A stretch of 64,000 nucleotides of DNA from Arthrobacter_J sp038199985 (GTDB taxonomy: Bacteria > Actinomycetota > Actinomycetes > Actinomycetales > Micrococcaceae). The stretch's first letter is position 1. The number at the start of each line of letters is the position of its first letter. The position numbers and the translations under genes were made by a program. The stretch spans positions 32,782 through 96,781 of the forward strand of contig JBBPYK010000088.1 of the NCBI GenBank assembly GCA_038199985.1, written 5' to 3'. The notes under the pieces are model-generated. The model saw nothing but the letters and a program-made list of their open reading frames with translations, ran no database searches and was not told the DNA's origin. Shown here piece by piece: positions 32,853 to 40,910 of this stretch.

Positions 32853-34724
32853 ATGTCACGTGCAGTAGGTATCGACCTCGGTACCACCAACTCGGTGGTT
32901 TCCGTACTTGAAGGTGGCGAGCCCACCGTTATTGCAAACGCTGAAGGTGCCCGCACCACGCCGTCCATCGTTGCCTTCTCCAAGGCCGGGGAAGTTCTTG
33001 TCGGTGAAATCGCGAAGCGCCAAGCAGTCAACAACATCGATCGGACCATCGCTTCCGTCAAGCGCCACATGGGCACAGACTGGGACGTCGCGGTCGATGA
33101 CAGGAAGTACACGCCGCAGGAAATCTCGGCGCGCATCCTTCAGAAGCTCAAGACCGACGCCGAGTCCTACTTGGGCGAGAAGGTAACGGATGCCGTTATC
33201 ACCGTTCCGGCCTACTTCAACGACGCCGAGCGTCAGGCCACCAAGGAAGCCGGAGAAATCTCGGGACTGAACGTCCTGCGCATTGTCAATGAGCCCACGG
33301 CAGCAGCGCTGGCCTACGGTTTGGACAAGGGTAAAGAAGACGAACTAATCCTCGTCTTCGACCTCGGTGGCGGTACGTTCGATGTCTCCTTGCTGGAAGT
33401 TGGCAAGGACGAGGACGATTTCTCAACGATTCAGGTCCGTTCCACCTCAGGTGACAACCGTCTCGGCGGTGACGACTGGGATCAGCGCGTGGTGGATTAC
33501 CTGCTGAGCCAGGCTAAAGCGAAAGGCGCGGACCTTTCTAAGGACAAGATCGCGCTGCAGCGTCTGAAAGAAGCGGCAGAGCAGGCCAAGAAGGAACTCT
33601 CCTCGGCCAGCTCCACCAACATTTCACTGCAGTACCTTTCGGTAACCGCGGACGGACCCGTCCACCTGGACGAGCACCTGTCCCGCGCCAAGTTCCAGGA
33701 CTTGACCAAGGACCTGGTGGATCGCACCAAGAAGCCGTTCCAGGACGTCATCAAGGAAGCAGGCATCAAGGTCGCTGAGATTGACCACATTGTGCTTGTT
33801 GGTGGTTCCACCCGCATGCCGGCCGTCGTCGAGCTCGTCAAAGAAATGGCGGGTAAGGACCCCAACAAGGGCGTCAATCCAGATGAGGTAGTGGCCGTCG
33901 GTGCTGCCCTCCAGGCTGGCGTGCTGAAGGGCGAGCGTAAGGACGTTCTCCTGATCGACGTCACCCCGTTGTCTCTGGGTATCGAGACCAAGGGTGGCAC
34001 GATGACCAAGCTCATTGAGCGCAACACGGCCATCCCCACCAAGCGAAGCGAAACCTTCACCACGGCGGATGACAATCAGCCCTCAGTTGCCATTCAGGTG
34101 TTCCAGGGTGAGCGTGAGTTCACTAGGGACAACAAGCCACTGGGTACCTTCGAGCTGACCGGAATTGCACCGGCACCGCGCGGGGTGCCCCAGGTAGAGG
34201 TCACGTTCGATATTGATGCCAACGGTATTGTCCATGTTTCTGCGAAGGACAAGGGCACCGGAACTGAACAGTCCATGACCATAACGGGCGGTTCTTCACT
34301 GTCCAAGGAGGACATCGACCGCATGGTTCAGGAAGCCGAGGAGCACGCTGACGAGGATAAGCAGCGTCGCGAGGCAGCAGATGTCCGCAACTCTGCGGAA
34401 CAGCTGGCTTACTCCACTGACAAGCTCATTCAGGACAACTCAGACAAGCTGCCTGAGGACGTCAAGACAGAGGTTCAGGCGGATGTTGATGAGCTGAAGA
34501 AGGCACTCGAGTCGGAGGACAACGCCGATGAAGTGAAGGCCGCGTTTGAGAAGCTACAGGCTTCCCAGACCAAGCTGGGTGAGGCTATCTACGCTCAGGC
34601 CCAGTCTGAGGCAGGCGACTCGGCATCAGGCGACGGTGCACCGGAATCCGACGACGCTGGCAACGCCGACGACGAAGACATCGTTGACGCAGAAGTGGTC
34701 GACGAAGACGAAGAAAAGAAGTAA
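32853..34724 (+). CDS. dnaK: Hsp70 chaperone DnaK
   Basis: A 623-residue Hsp70. ATPase-domain motifs are 'MSRAVGIDLGTTNSVVSV', 'VFDLGGGTFDVSLLEV', 'GGDDWDQRVVDYL' and 'VGGSTRMPAV'. The substrate domain starts after 'DVTPLSLGIETKGG'. The C-terminal tail is acidic and ends EDEEKK instead of the EEVD of eukaryotic forms. ATG at 32853 was chosen because AAAGGA precedes it and it gives the standard N-terminus. It folds proteins with DnaJ and GrpE, and in HspR systems also serves as co-repressor. It begins the operon dnaK-grpE-dnaJ-hspR under HAIR control. Confidence 0.98.
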   Translation: MSRAVGIDLGTTNSVVSVLEGGEPTVIANAEGARTTPSIVAFSKAGEVLVGEIAKRQAVNNIDRTIASVKRHMGTDWDVAVDDRKYTPQEISARILQKLKTDAESYLGEKVTDAVITVPAYFNDAERQATKEAGEISGLNVLRIVNEPTAAALAYGLDKGKEDELILVFDLGGGTFDVSLLEVGKDEDDFSTIQVRSTSGDNRLGGDDWDQRVVDYLLSQAKAKGADLSKDKIALQRLKEAAEQAKKELSSASSTNISLQYLSVTADGPVHLDEHLSRAKFQDLTKDLVDRTKKPFQDVIKEAGIKVAEIDHIVLVGGSTRMPAVVELVKEMAGKDPNKGVNPDEVVAVGAALQAGVLKGERKDVLLIDVTPLSLGIETKGGTMTKLIERNTAIPTKRSETFTTADDNQPSVAIQVFQGEREFTRDNKPLGTFELTGIAPAPRGVPQVEVTFDIDANGIVHVSAKDKGTGTEQSMTITGGSSLSKEDIDRMVQEAEEHADEDKQRREAADVRNSAEQLAYSTDKLIQDNSDKLPEDVKTEVQADVDELKKALESEDNADEVKAAFEKLQASQTKLGEAIYAQAQSEAGDSASGDGAPESDDAGNADDEDIVDAEVVDEDEEKK

Positions 34725-34726
34725 AC

Positions 34727-35431
34727 ATGGCCAACCACGGAGATGAGAACGGGCACGAAGGTGCCGACGAACAGGAACCGGTGACGGTCCGGGACAACCG
34801 GAAGATCGACCCGGAGACAGGGCAAGTCCGTGGTCAGGCTGAGGACGCGAGCGGGGAGGCTGCCTCCGAAGAGGCAGCCAGCCCTGCAGCGGAATCAACG
34901 GACGGAGATGCCTCGATGTCAGCTTCTGATGGTGGCGGTGATGCACTGTCGCAGGCGGAAGCAATCCTCAACGGGGCAGGCGACGCCGACGACGCATCAG
35001 TGACAGAAGCCACTGATGCAATGGCAGAGCTGCGCAACGATTACCTTCGGTTACAGGCTGAGTACGTCAACTACCGTAAACGCGTTGAACGCGACCGGGA
35101 CGTTGCCCGCGATATGGCTGTCATCGGAGTTATCAACACCTTGATGCCCGTCTTGGATGATATCGACGCAGCACGTCAGCATGGTGATCTGGCCGACGGC
35201 CCCTTCGCCGCGATCTCCACCAAACTGGAGACCGCGCTGGGGACGTATGGCCTAACGAGGATCGATGAAACTGGTGTGGATTTCGACCCGAATATCCACG
35301 AGGCTCTGATCCAGCAGCAGAGCGCAGATGTCACTTCTGACAGTGTGAGCCAGATTCTGCGCGTTGGTTACAAGAAGAATGACCGGGTGCTCCGTGCAGC
35401 TCAGGTCATTGTGGCTGTACCGGAAGCCTAG
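34727..35431 (+). CDS. grpE: Nucleotide exchange factor GrpE
   Basis: A 234-residue protein. The first 95 residues are low-complexity and acidic (Glu/Ala/Ser/Asp). The conserved part begins 'AELRNDYLRLQAEYVNYRKRVERD', which forms the long dimer helix, and continues to the beta domain with 'VDFDPNIHEALIQQ' and 'YKKNDRVLRAAQVIV'. It exchanges ADP for ATP on DnaK. It starts two bases after the dnaK stop, so they are coupled. The acidic N-terminal extension is longer than in Escherichia GrpE. Confidence 0.95.
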   Translation: MANHGDENGHEGADEQEPVTVRDNRKIDPETGQVRGQAEDASGEAASEEAASPAAESTDGDASMSASDGGGDALSQAEAILNGAGDADDASVTEATDAMAELRNDYLRLQAEYVNYRKRVERDRDVARDMAVIGVINTLMPVLDDIDAARQHGDLADGPFAAISTKLETALGTYGLTRIDETGVDFDPNIHEALIQQQSADVTSDSVSQILRVGYKKNDRVLRAAQVIVAVPEA

Positions 35432-35444
35432 CGGTGACCGTGGG

Positions 35445-35477
35445 GTGGGTCTTCGTTCCCGCTGGACGAGGACCCAC
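35445..35477 (+). promoter_or_regulatory. Stem-loop between grpE and dnaJ
   Basis: GTGGGTCTTCGTT (35445-35457) can pair with GACGAGGACCCAC (35465-35477), 13 pairs including G-U, around CCCGCTG. It lies 14 bases after the grpE stop and has no U tract, so it may set the ratio of GrpE to DnaJ rather than end the transcript. Confidence 0.5.
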
Positions 35478-35528
35478 TTCCACCACTCGCTGACGCTCAT
35501 CAGGTTTTAGAACGGAAAGGACACGTCC

Positions 35529-36536
35529 TTGGCAAGTCAGGATTGGGTCGAGAAGGATTTTTACAAGATTCTTGGTGTAGACAAGGACGCTACCGACTCC
35601 GACATCAAAAAGCAGTACCGTAAGATGGCGCGGAAATTTCATCCCGATCAGAACCCGGGTGATGCCGCAGCCGAGAAGCGGTTCAAGGACATTTCAGAAG
35701 CCTATGCAGTGCTGTCAGATGCTGAGGATCGGCAACAGTATGACGCCCTGCGGGCAATGGGCGGCGGCGCCCGATTCTCGGCAGGCGGTCCTGGTGGCGG
35801 CGCTGGTGGCGCAACCGGCAATGCCGGATTCGAAGATCTATTTGGTGGCCTGTTCGGTCAGGGGCAAGGACAGAGTCGCCCTGGACGTGGTGGTGGGGGC
35901 TTCTCCCAGGGCAACGTCCCGCCTGAGTTCGCAGACCTATTCGGTGGCGGATTCTCCGGTGGAGGCTCTGGCTTCGGGCAAGCACCACCGCGGAAGGGCG
36001 CGGATCGTACTGCCAGCACCACGATCTCCTTCGGTGGCTCAATCAATGGCACCTCAATCGGTTTGCGTGAACCATCAGGTGAGGTCATCGACGTCAGGAT
36101 TCCGGCGGGTATCAAAGACGGACAAAAGGTCCGGGTCCGTGGCAAGGGACAGCAGGGCCCAGCTGGTAGCGGGGATCTGATGGTCGCGGTTAGCGTGCGG
36201 TCGCACGAGTTTTTCACCCGCGACGGCAATAATATTCGAGTTCATGTGCCGGTGGCGTTCGCGGAGGCTGCGCTTGGAGCACAGATAGATGTGCCAACCA
36301 TGACCGGGGACACGGTCAAGGTAAAAGTTCCGGCAGGAACGCCGGCGGGACGCACTTTTCGGGTAAAGGGCCGCGGAGTCAAGACGTCCAAAGGAACCGG
36401 CGATCTGCTGGTCACCATCGACGTCGTCGTCCCGCAGAACTTGAACAAGGAAGCCGAAGCCGCCGTGAAAGCTTTTTCCGAAGCCACCAAGGATGCAAAT
36501 CCACGGAGTGGGCTTGCGGCGAAAGCCAAGCTTTAG
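35529..36536 (+). CDS. dnaJ: DnaJ-type co-chaperone without zinc finger (type B, CbpA-like)
   Basis: A 335-residue Hsp40. The J domain occupies residues 8-75 with HPD at 38-40, followed by a Gly/Phe-rich stretch to about residue 160 and two C-terminal beta domains ('VRIPAGIKDGQKVRVRGKG', 'VKVPAGTPAGRTFRVKGRG'). There are no CxxCxGxG repeats, so it is a type B DnaJ, like CbpA. It stimulates DnaK's ATPase and delivers substrates. TTG start with GGAAAGGA eight bases upstream. It sits in the dnaK operon, where many bacteria have the zinc-containing type. Confidence 0.93.
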   Translation: MASQDWVEKDFYKILGVDKDATDSDIKKQYRKMARKFHPDQNPGDAAAEKRFKDISEAYAVLSDAEDRQQYDALRAMGGGARFSAGGPGGGAGGATGNAGFEDLFGGLFGQGQGQSRPGRGGGGFSQGNVPPEFADLFGGGFSGGGSGFGQAPPRKGADRTASTTISFGGSINGTSIGLREPSGEVIDVRIPAGIKDGQKVRVRGKGQQGPAGSGDLMVAVSVRSHEFFTRDGNNIRVHVPVAFAEAALGAQIDVPTMTGDTVKVKVPAGTPAGRTFRVKGRGVKTSKGTGDLLVTIDVVVPQNLNKEAEAAVKAFSEATKDANPRSGLAAKAKL

Positions 36537-36576
36537 TCATCCGTTGGCATAACCGCGGCATGAAGGGAGACGCACC

Positions 36577-36999
36577 ATGGGCATCGATCTAACGGCGCCA
36601 ATCTTTGTGATCTCGGTTGCCGCGGAGCTGGCGGATATGCATCCGCAGACGCTGCGTCAATACGACAGGTTGGGTATAGTTCGGCCGCTGAGACAAGCAG
36701 GGAGACAGCGCCGCTACTCTCAGCATGATGTCAATATCCTTCGGGAGGTGCAGCGCCTCTCACAGGAGGGTGTTTCCCTCGAAGGGATCCGCCGGATCCT
36801 GGAACTTGAAAATCAGGTGGCCGCTCTGCGGAGTCGCGTTTCCGAACTGGCTGAGGAACTCTCTGAGATGCGTTCAACGACGGATGGGTCACGGGTGTTC
36901 GCCGCAGGATTGGCTGGCGACGTTGTGACACTGGCCCGAGGGCAACGCCCGCGTGCGCGCGGCCAGTCGCTGGTGATCTGGCGGGGTGGACAGCGCTGA
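36577..36999 (+). CDS. hspR: HspR, MerR-family heat-shock repressor
   Basis: A 140-residue MerR-like regulator. The helix-turn-helix is at residues 10-45, with 'FVISVAAELADMHPQTLRQYDRLGIVRP' (ELADMHPQTLRQYDRLG) the HspR-type sequence, followed by the helix 'RYSQHDVNILREVQRL'. A coiled-coil dimer helix follows ('ELENQVAALRSRVSELAEEL'). HspR binds HAIR repeats, with DnaK as helper, to repress the chaperone operon. As the last gene of its own operon it should be autoregulated through the two sites before dnaK, and should also act at the HAIR box before clpB. Confidence 0.95.
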   Translation: MGIDLTAPIFVISVAAELADMHPQTLRQYDRLGIVRPLRQAGRQRRYSQHDVNILREVQRLSQEGVSLEGIRRILELENQVAALRSRVSELAEELSEMRSTTDGSRVFAAGLAGDVVTLARGQRPRARGQSLVIWRGGQR

Positions 37000-37014
37000 A
37001 GCTTTGAAGCGAAG

Positions 37015-37062
37015 ATCAAGCAGGGGCAGTCACTCTTTTTGCAGTGACTGCCCCTGCTTGAT
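37015..37062. terminator. Terminator hairpin after hspR
   Basis: ATCAAGCAGGGGCAGTCACT (37015-37034) and its exact complement (37043-37062) make a 20-bp stem, loop CTTTTTGC. It lies between convergent hspR and the DUF3060 gene and probably serves both. Confidence 0.75.
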
Positions 37063-37073
37063 TCTCCGGGGCC

Positions 37074-37706
37074 CTACTGCGGCCCGGTCAATGTATTCGC
37101 TGATCCGAGGGTCTCCGGAGCGGCGCCCAGCGGTTCCTCCCACGTGACGGTGTTGCCGTCGCCGGCCACCCACACTGATTCCACGGTGGAGGTCTTCACC
37201 GTGTTCATGTTGCCTTCAAGCCTCAGGGTGCCCACGGAGGTGGCCTCAAAGGTGCTGGCATCTCCGACCACCGAGATGTCGCCCAGAGCTCCACCTGACA
37301 CAGTGTTCTTGCCGCTCTTGTCCACGATGCCTGCGGCGTTTTCGACTTTAAGGACGATTCCCTCCCCGCTGAGGGTGATAATGCCGCAGTCGCCCGTCAG
37401 GTTCAGCGGGCTCTCCATGGACGATTCGACGGTGATGTCCTCGCCCTGACACTCGTCGCCGTCGGCAAGGTCTGTCGCGGCCTCGTCCTTGCTCGGCGCG
37501 GCTTCACCGGAGCGGGCCGTGGCGGAGGGGCTGGAGGTCGGCTCAGTACTGGTGTCAGCCGATGATTCCTTGGTGACCTTAGGTGCGGCCGTATCCGATG
37601 GCTTAGGTGTACTGGGCTCGGTCACATCCGCCCCGCAAGCAGCGAGGGACAGTGCGGTGGCACCTAGCGCCGCCGTTGCGAGGTAGCGCTTCAAAGCATG
37701 GCCCAT
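37074..37706 (-). CDS. DUF3060 lipoprotein
   Basis: The 210-residue precursor has a signal sequence and lipobox LAAC (cysteine at about residue 24), so it should be anchored to the outer face of the membrane. A Ser/Thr/Pro-rich linker to about residue 75 is followed by a beta-helix-like domain of repeated short strands such as 'GGALGDISVVGDASTF', typical of DUF3060. No catalytic residues are seen. Role unknown. Confidence 0.85.
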   Translation of the reverse strand: MGHALKRYLATAALGATALSLAACGADVTEPSTPKPSDTAAPKVTKESSADTSTEPTSSPSATARSGEAAPSKDEAATDLADGDECQGEDITVESSMESPLNLTGDCGIITLSGEGIVLKVENAAGIVDKSGKNTVSGGALGDISVVGDASTFEATSVGTLRLEGNMNTVKTSTVESVWVAGDGNTVTWEEPLGAAPETLGSANTLTGPQ

Positions 37707-37801
37707 GAACGACTCCGATGTCTCTGTGTGACACCACTCTGGCGTCTAGACTTCAGAATAACAGTCGTTTAATTAACGCGCCGAACTCAGAGTTCTATCG
37801 A

Positions 37802-39595
37802 TTAGGGCCTGCAGCCACCGTTCTGCACCTGGAAGGTGTCCAACCGGTGAATGAAGGCTGCCATGGCTTCACGGGTGATGGGTGAAACCTGACGGTAGGT
37901 TCCATCACTCCATCCATTGGAGATGCTGGTCGCGTCCATCCAGGCGATCTCTGTATAGAACTGTGAAGTACGGCTGACGTCGACAAAGGGCGACGAGGCC
38001 GGAGCCCGGTAGGACGCTGCCGCACGTACGTTGCAGAAGTCGCCGGCATAGCGGTAAAGGAACGCAGCCATGGCGTCACGATTAATGGTGCTATTCGGGC
38101 GGTAGGAGCCATTGGACCACCCATTGGCTAGTCCCTTGGCATTCATCCACGCGATTTCCTTGTAATAAGGATGCCTGGTGGACACGTCCGTGAACGGGCT
38201 ACGGGATGGTGCAGTGAAAGCGGGGCTTCCAGCGAGCCGATACATAAACGCGGCCATGGCGTCACGGTTCATCGCAGCGTAGGGCCGGTACGTTCCATCT
38301 GACCAGCCGGTGGTCAACTTGCGGTTGTACATCCATTCGATATCGCTGCGAAAGCCAGATCCCGAGATGTCACTGAAAGTGCTTCCGGAGTCGATCGTCA
38401 CAGAGGCGTAGCTGCCGTTGACGCTGTTGATCTTGACCGTGGTGCCCGCGTGCGTGCGGAATGTCTGGCCGTTCTGCCAGGTCAGGTTGGGGTGGTAGTA
38501 GCCCGCGGCCGGACGTGTGTTTGGCCGCAACACAATCGACGACGCCGCTGTCAGGCCCCCACTCTGGGTAATCTTGACGCCGTGATTCCCACCGACGGCG
38601 AGGTTCCGATCGAAACCATAGGGGGTTCGTAGCTCAAGGTAGTACACCTCACCGCTACGGGGATCGGTGAACTTGACTGCTCGGTTGGATGCGGTTCCAG
38701 CCCATGGCCGCAGGGTATGAGTCTTGCTGCCGGAGACGACGCCGAGGTTGCGGACTTCGTCGCCTCGTCCAAACCCACCCTTGTCCCAGAAGCTGGCGCT
38801 GATGACAGCGGTATCCCAGTAGCGACCGATGCCCATGACGTCGAGTGAGTCGCCATATTCCTTGATGCCGCAGGTGGAACCCGAGTAAACGGCGACGTCC
38901 GGCTGTCCCGATCCACACTGCAGGGCATCTGCGTGCAGGAGCCCCAGAAGATGACCGAACTCGTGGGTGGTGACGTTCCCTGTAAAGTTGCTCGGCTTGG
39001 GCATCAGGATCCGCCCCCCGGTTCCGCTACCGCTCCAGCCCGCGCCGAGTGCGCCGCCGGAGAGGGTGTCGGTGGGGATGAAGATGACCAGTGCGTTGTA
39101 GCCGGTCTTTGACCAGTTCAGCTCCTTCGTCACCTGGTTCATGATGTCCCAGTAGTTCCAGGTGGAACGTGCCTTTGAGTTGTGCCCAAGGCGGGTGGAG
39201 CCAACGGACATGGAAATCCGATTGTTCGACATCGACTTCCAGTAGGTACTCGACTGATTGACGGCTGATTTGGCAGCGTTCACGTCGATGGACCCGGCCT
39301 GCGCCTTGTCGGCGAGGTTAACCGTGACGAGGGTGACGTTGATGTTCCCCCGACGTTGGCCGGGTGCGCTCATGGGGGAGGCGATGCCGCGTTCGGCAAG
39401 TTTCGCCGCATTATCCAGGGGGCTGCCTGGTTCTACGCGGTGATCGGTGATGGGGGCCCCGGGATCCGGGGCGATGACCGGCGGTGCCGTCGGTGTTGTC
39501 GGAGCGCTATATGCGGGCGCGGCGCCAAGTGTGGTGAGGCTGCCAGCCAGAAGTATGAGTGCGGTGAACGTAGCGGTGCGCTGCAGTAGTGACAC
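37802..39595 (-). CDS. Secreted metzincin-type protease with three SLH domains
   Basis: The 597-residue precursor has a signal peptide (GTG at 39595: VSLLQRTATFTALILLAG, cleavage near AYSA-P). A zinc motif HEFGHLLGLLH (HExxHxxGxxH) and a probable Met-turn 'SLDVMGIGRYW' identify a metzincin-like catalytic domain. Three C-terminal repeats, starting near 'FSDISGSGFRSDIEWMY', 'FTDVSTRHPYYKEIAWM' and 'FVDVSRTSQFYTEIAWM', each with a 'GWS(D/N)G(T/S)YRP' strand, are SLH domains that could hold it to the wall. An upstream GTG at 39679 would add 28 residues and no signal-like benefit. No dedicated partner genes adjoin it. Confidence 0.85.
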   Translation of the reverse strand: MSLLQRTATFTALILLAGSLTTLGAAPAYSAPTTPTAPPVIAPDPGAPITDHRVEPGSPLDNAAKLAERGIASPMSAPGQRRGNINVTLVTVNLADKAQAGSIDVNAAKSAVNQSSTYWKSMSNNRISMSVGSTRLGHNSKARSTWNYWDIMNQVTKELNWSKTGYNALVIFIPTDTLSGGALGAGWSGSGTGGRILMPKPSNFTGNVTTHEFGHLLGLLHADALQCGSGQPDVAVYSGSTCGIKEYGDSLDVMGIGRYWDTAVISASFWDKGGFGRGDEVRNLGVVSGSKTHTLRPWAGTASNRAVKFTDPRSGEVYYLELRTPYGFDRNLAVGGNHGVKITQSGGLTAASSIVLRPNTRPAAGYYHPNLTWQNGQTFRTHAGTTVKINSVNGSYASVTIDSGSTFSDISGSGFRSDIEWMYNRKLTTGWSDGTYRPYAAMNRDAMAAFMYRLAGSPAFTAPSRSPFTDVSTRHPYYKEIAWMNAKGLANGWSNGSYRPNSTINRDAMAAFLYRYAGDFCNVRAAASYRAPASSPFVDVSRTSQFYTEIAWMDATSISNGWSDGTYRQVSPITREAMAAFIHRLDTFQVQNGGCRP

Positions 39596-39707
39596 AGGAG
39601 GGCTCTCTCGATCCGGGTTTTCCCAGGGACATGGGAAGTTACAGGTGCTACCAGGATCAATCGGCAATAAATTTCGCACCGTTAGCAGTGATGCGAAATC
39701 TCTTCAA

Positions 39708-40613
39708 TCAGGCGCGCCGATAAGCGAGATCAAATATCATCCGGCCGGCTTCGTGTGCCTTGTTCTCAAAGCTTGTGAGCTCACGACCCGCAAAGCGCGG
39801 AGCCCAACCGCCTGTGCTGTCCTCGTCGTCACCCACCGACGCATTTCCGGTGCTGACGGGAAGCTTGCCCTCCCGAACAGGCGCCCCACCCACTACTCGT
39901 TCGACGCCGCTGGCCCACACTTGGGTCAGCGGACTCTCGAGACCACTGCACTCGCCTTCGTGCAGGTTCTTGAACTCGGGGGATTCTGCTAGGACGGAGC
40001 GCATCTGCACTGCGTAGTCGGACCAGTCTGTGGCCAGGCGCCAGACGCCACCGGGTTCAAGAATGCGGGCTGCGAGCTCTGCGAAGCTGCGCTGAACGAG
40101 TCGGCGTTTGAGGTGGCGCTTCTTGTGCCATGGGTCAGGAAAGAACACCCACAATTCGGAAACCGACCCGGGTTCGAGCATGGTTTCTAGTGCCTCGGGT
40201 GCGTTGGCCTGCACCACCCGAACGTTCTCCAGCCCAAGCTGACCGACACGGTAGAGCGTTTGAGCAAGGCCAGGGAGATACACCTCGACGGCGAGGAAAT
40301 TTCGCTCCGGATGATTCTGAGCTGCCGCAGTGACGGCTTCGCCGAGACCAGAACCGACCTCAACTGTCAAGGGGGCAACCCGGCCGAAGGTAGCGTCGAC
40401 GTCGAGTCGGAAGTCCGAGTGGACAGACGTGTCTGACATGTTGCGGGGAACATCAATGGCGAAGCGCTCCCGGTACTGCTCCCACGCAAGCTCGCGGCGG
40501 CCCTGCAACCGGGAGCCCCTGCGTACGAATGACACTGTCTGCACGCCGTAGGGTTTGCCCTCTGCGTTGTATTTTGCGGGGGCCCGGTGCGTCTTGTCTG
40601 GTTCGCTGCTCAT
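39708..40613 (-). CDS. trmB: tRNA (guanine-N7)-methyltransferase
   Basis: This SAM-dependent enzyme methylates G46 of tRNA variable loops. Motifs are 'LTVEVGSGLGEAVTAAAQ' (SAM site), 'NFLAVEVYLPGLAQTL' and 'ELWVFFPDPWHKKRHLKRRLV', the TrmB signature FPDPWxKKRHxKRR. ATG at 40613 (MSSEPDKTHR) gives 301 residues. A longer frame to 40739 adds 42 residues unlike any TrmB. It carries an N-terminal extension of about 70 residues and an insertion 'TQVWASGVERVVGGAPVREG' compared with the E. coli enzyme. It is divergent from the helicase. Confidence 0.92.
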   Translation of the reverse strand: MSSEPDKTHRAPAKYNAEGKPYGVQTVSFVRRGSRLQGRRELAWEQYRERFAIDVPRNMSDTSVHSDFRLDVDATFGRVAPLTVEVGSGLGEAVTAAAQNHPERNFLAVEVYLPGLAQTLYRVGQLGLENVRVVQANAPEALETMLEPGSVSELWVFFPDPWHKKRHLKRRLVQRSFAELAARILEPGGVWRLATDWSDYAVQMRSVLAESPEFKNLHEGECSGLESPLTQVWASGVERVVGGAPVREGKLPVSTGNASVGDDEDSTGGWAPRFAGRELTSFENKAHEAGRMIFDLAYRRA

Positions 40614-40745
40614 CGGCTCTAGGGTATCCCGCCGGGTCTCACTGTGCCCCTTCGCTTCAGCAAGAGTGATGAGGCCAACAACCGGCGGGTCGCCACTTTC
40701 CGCATACAGCTGGTAAACTGAGGGAACTTGCCTGTGCACTTTAGG

Positions 40746-40826
40746 CTCCGACTACTGCATGTCGGACCGCATAGCCTGCGTCGATGAACGCTTTCTTTTG
40801 TCCCGTTGCCACTCCACATGGAGTGC
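40746..40826 (+). promoter_or_regulatory. Structured leader upstream of the DEAD-box helicase
   Basis: TCCGAC/GTCGGA (40747-40752/40761-40766) and the 16-base palindrome CACTCCA-CA-TGGAGTG (40810-40825) are two hairpins in the 170-base region before the start at 40911. A long folded leader is common for cold- or stress-regulated helicases; function here is unproven. Confidence 0.4.
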
Positions 40827-40910
40827 GGTTGACACTGTCTGACTTTTCTTCGGCGAACCCCTACGCCAACCGGTGTCTGGGGAGATTGAGAAGAAAGTTC
40901 GTGTAAATAC

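Noticed and set aside
40614..40739. 42-codon N-terminal extension of trmB
   Set aside because: Overlaps the region upstream with no similarity to TrmB; the ATG at 40613 gives a plausible protein.
40784..40906. 40-codon frame as a leader peptide gene
   Set aside because: No ribosome-binding site and no run of regulatory codons; kept only as part of the leader observation.
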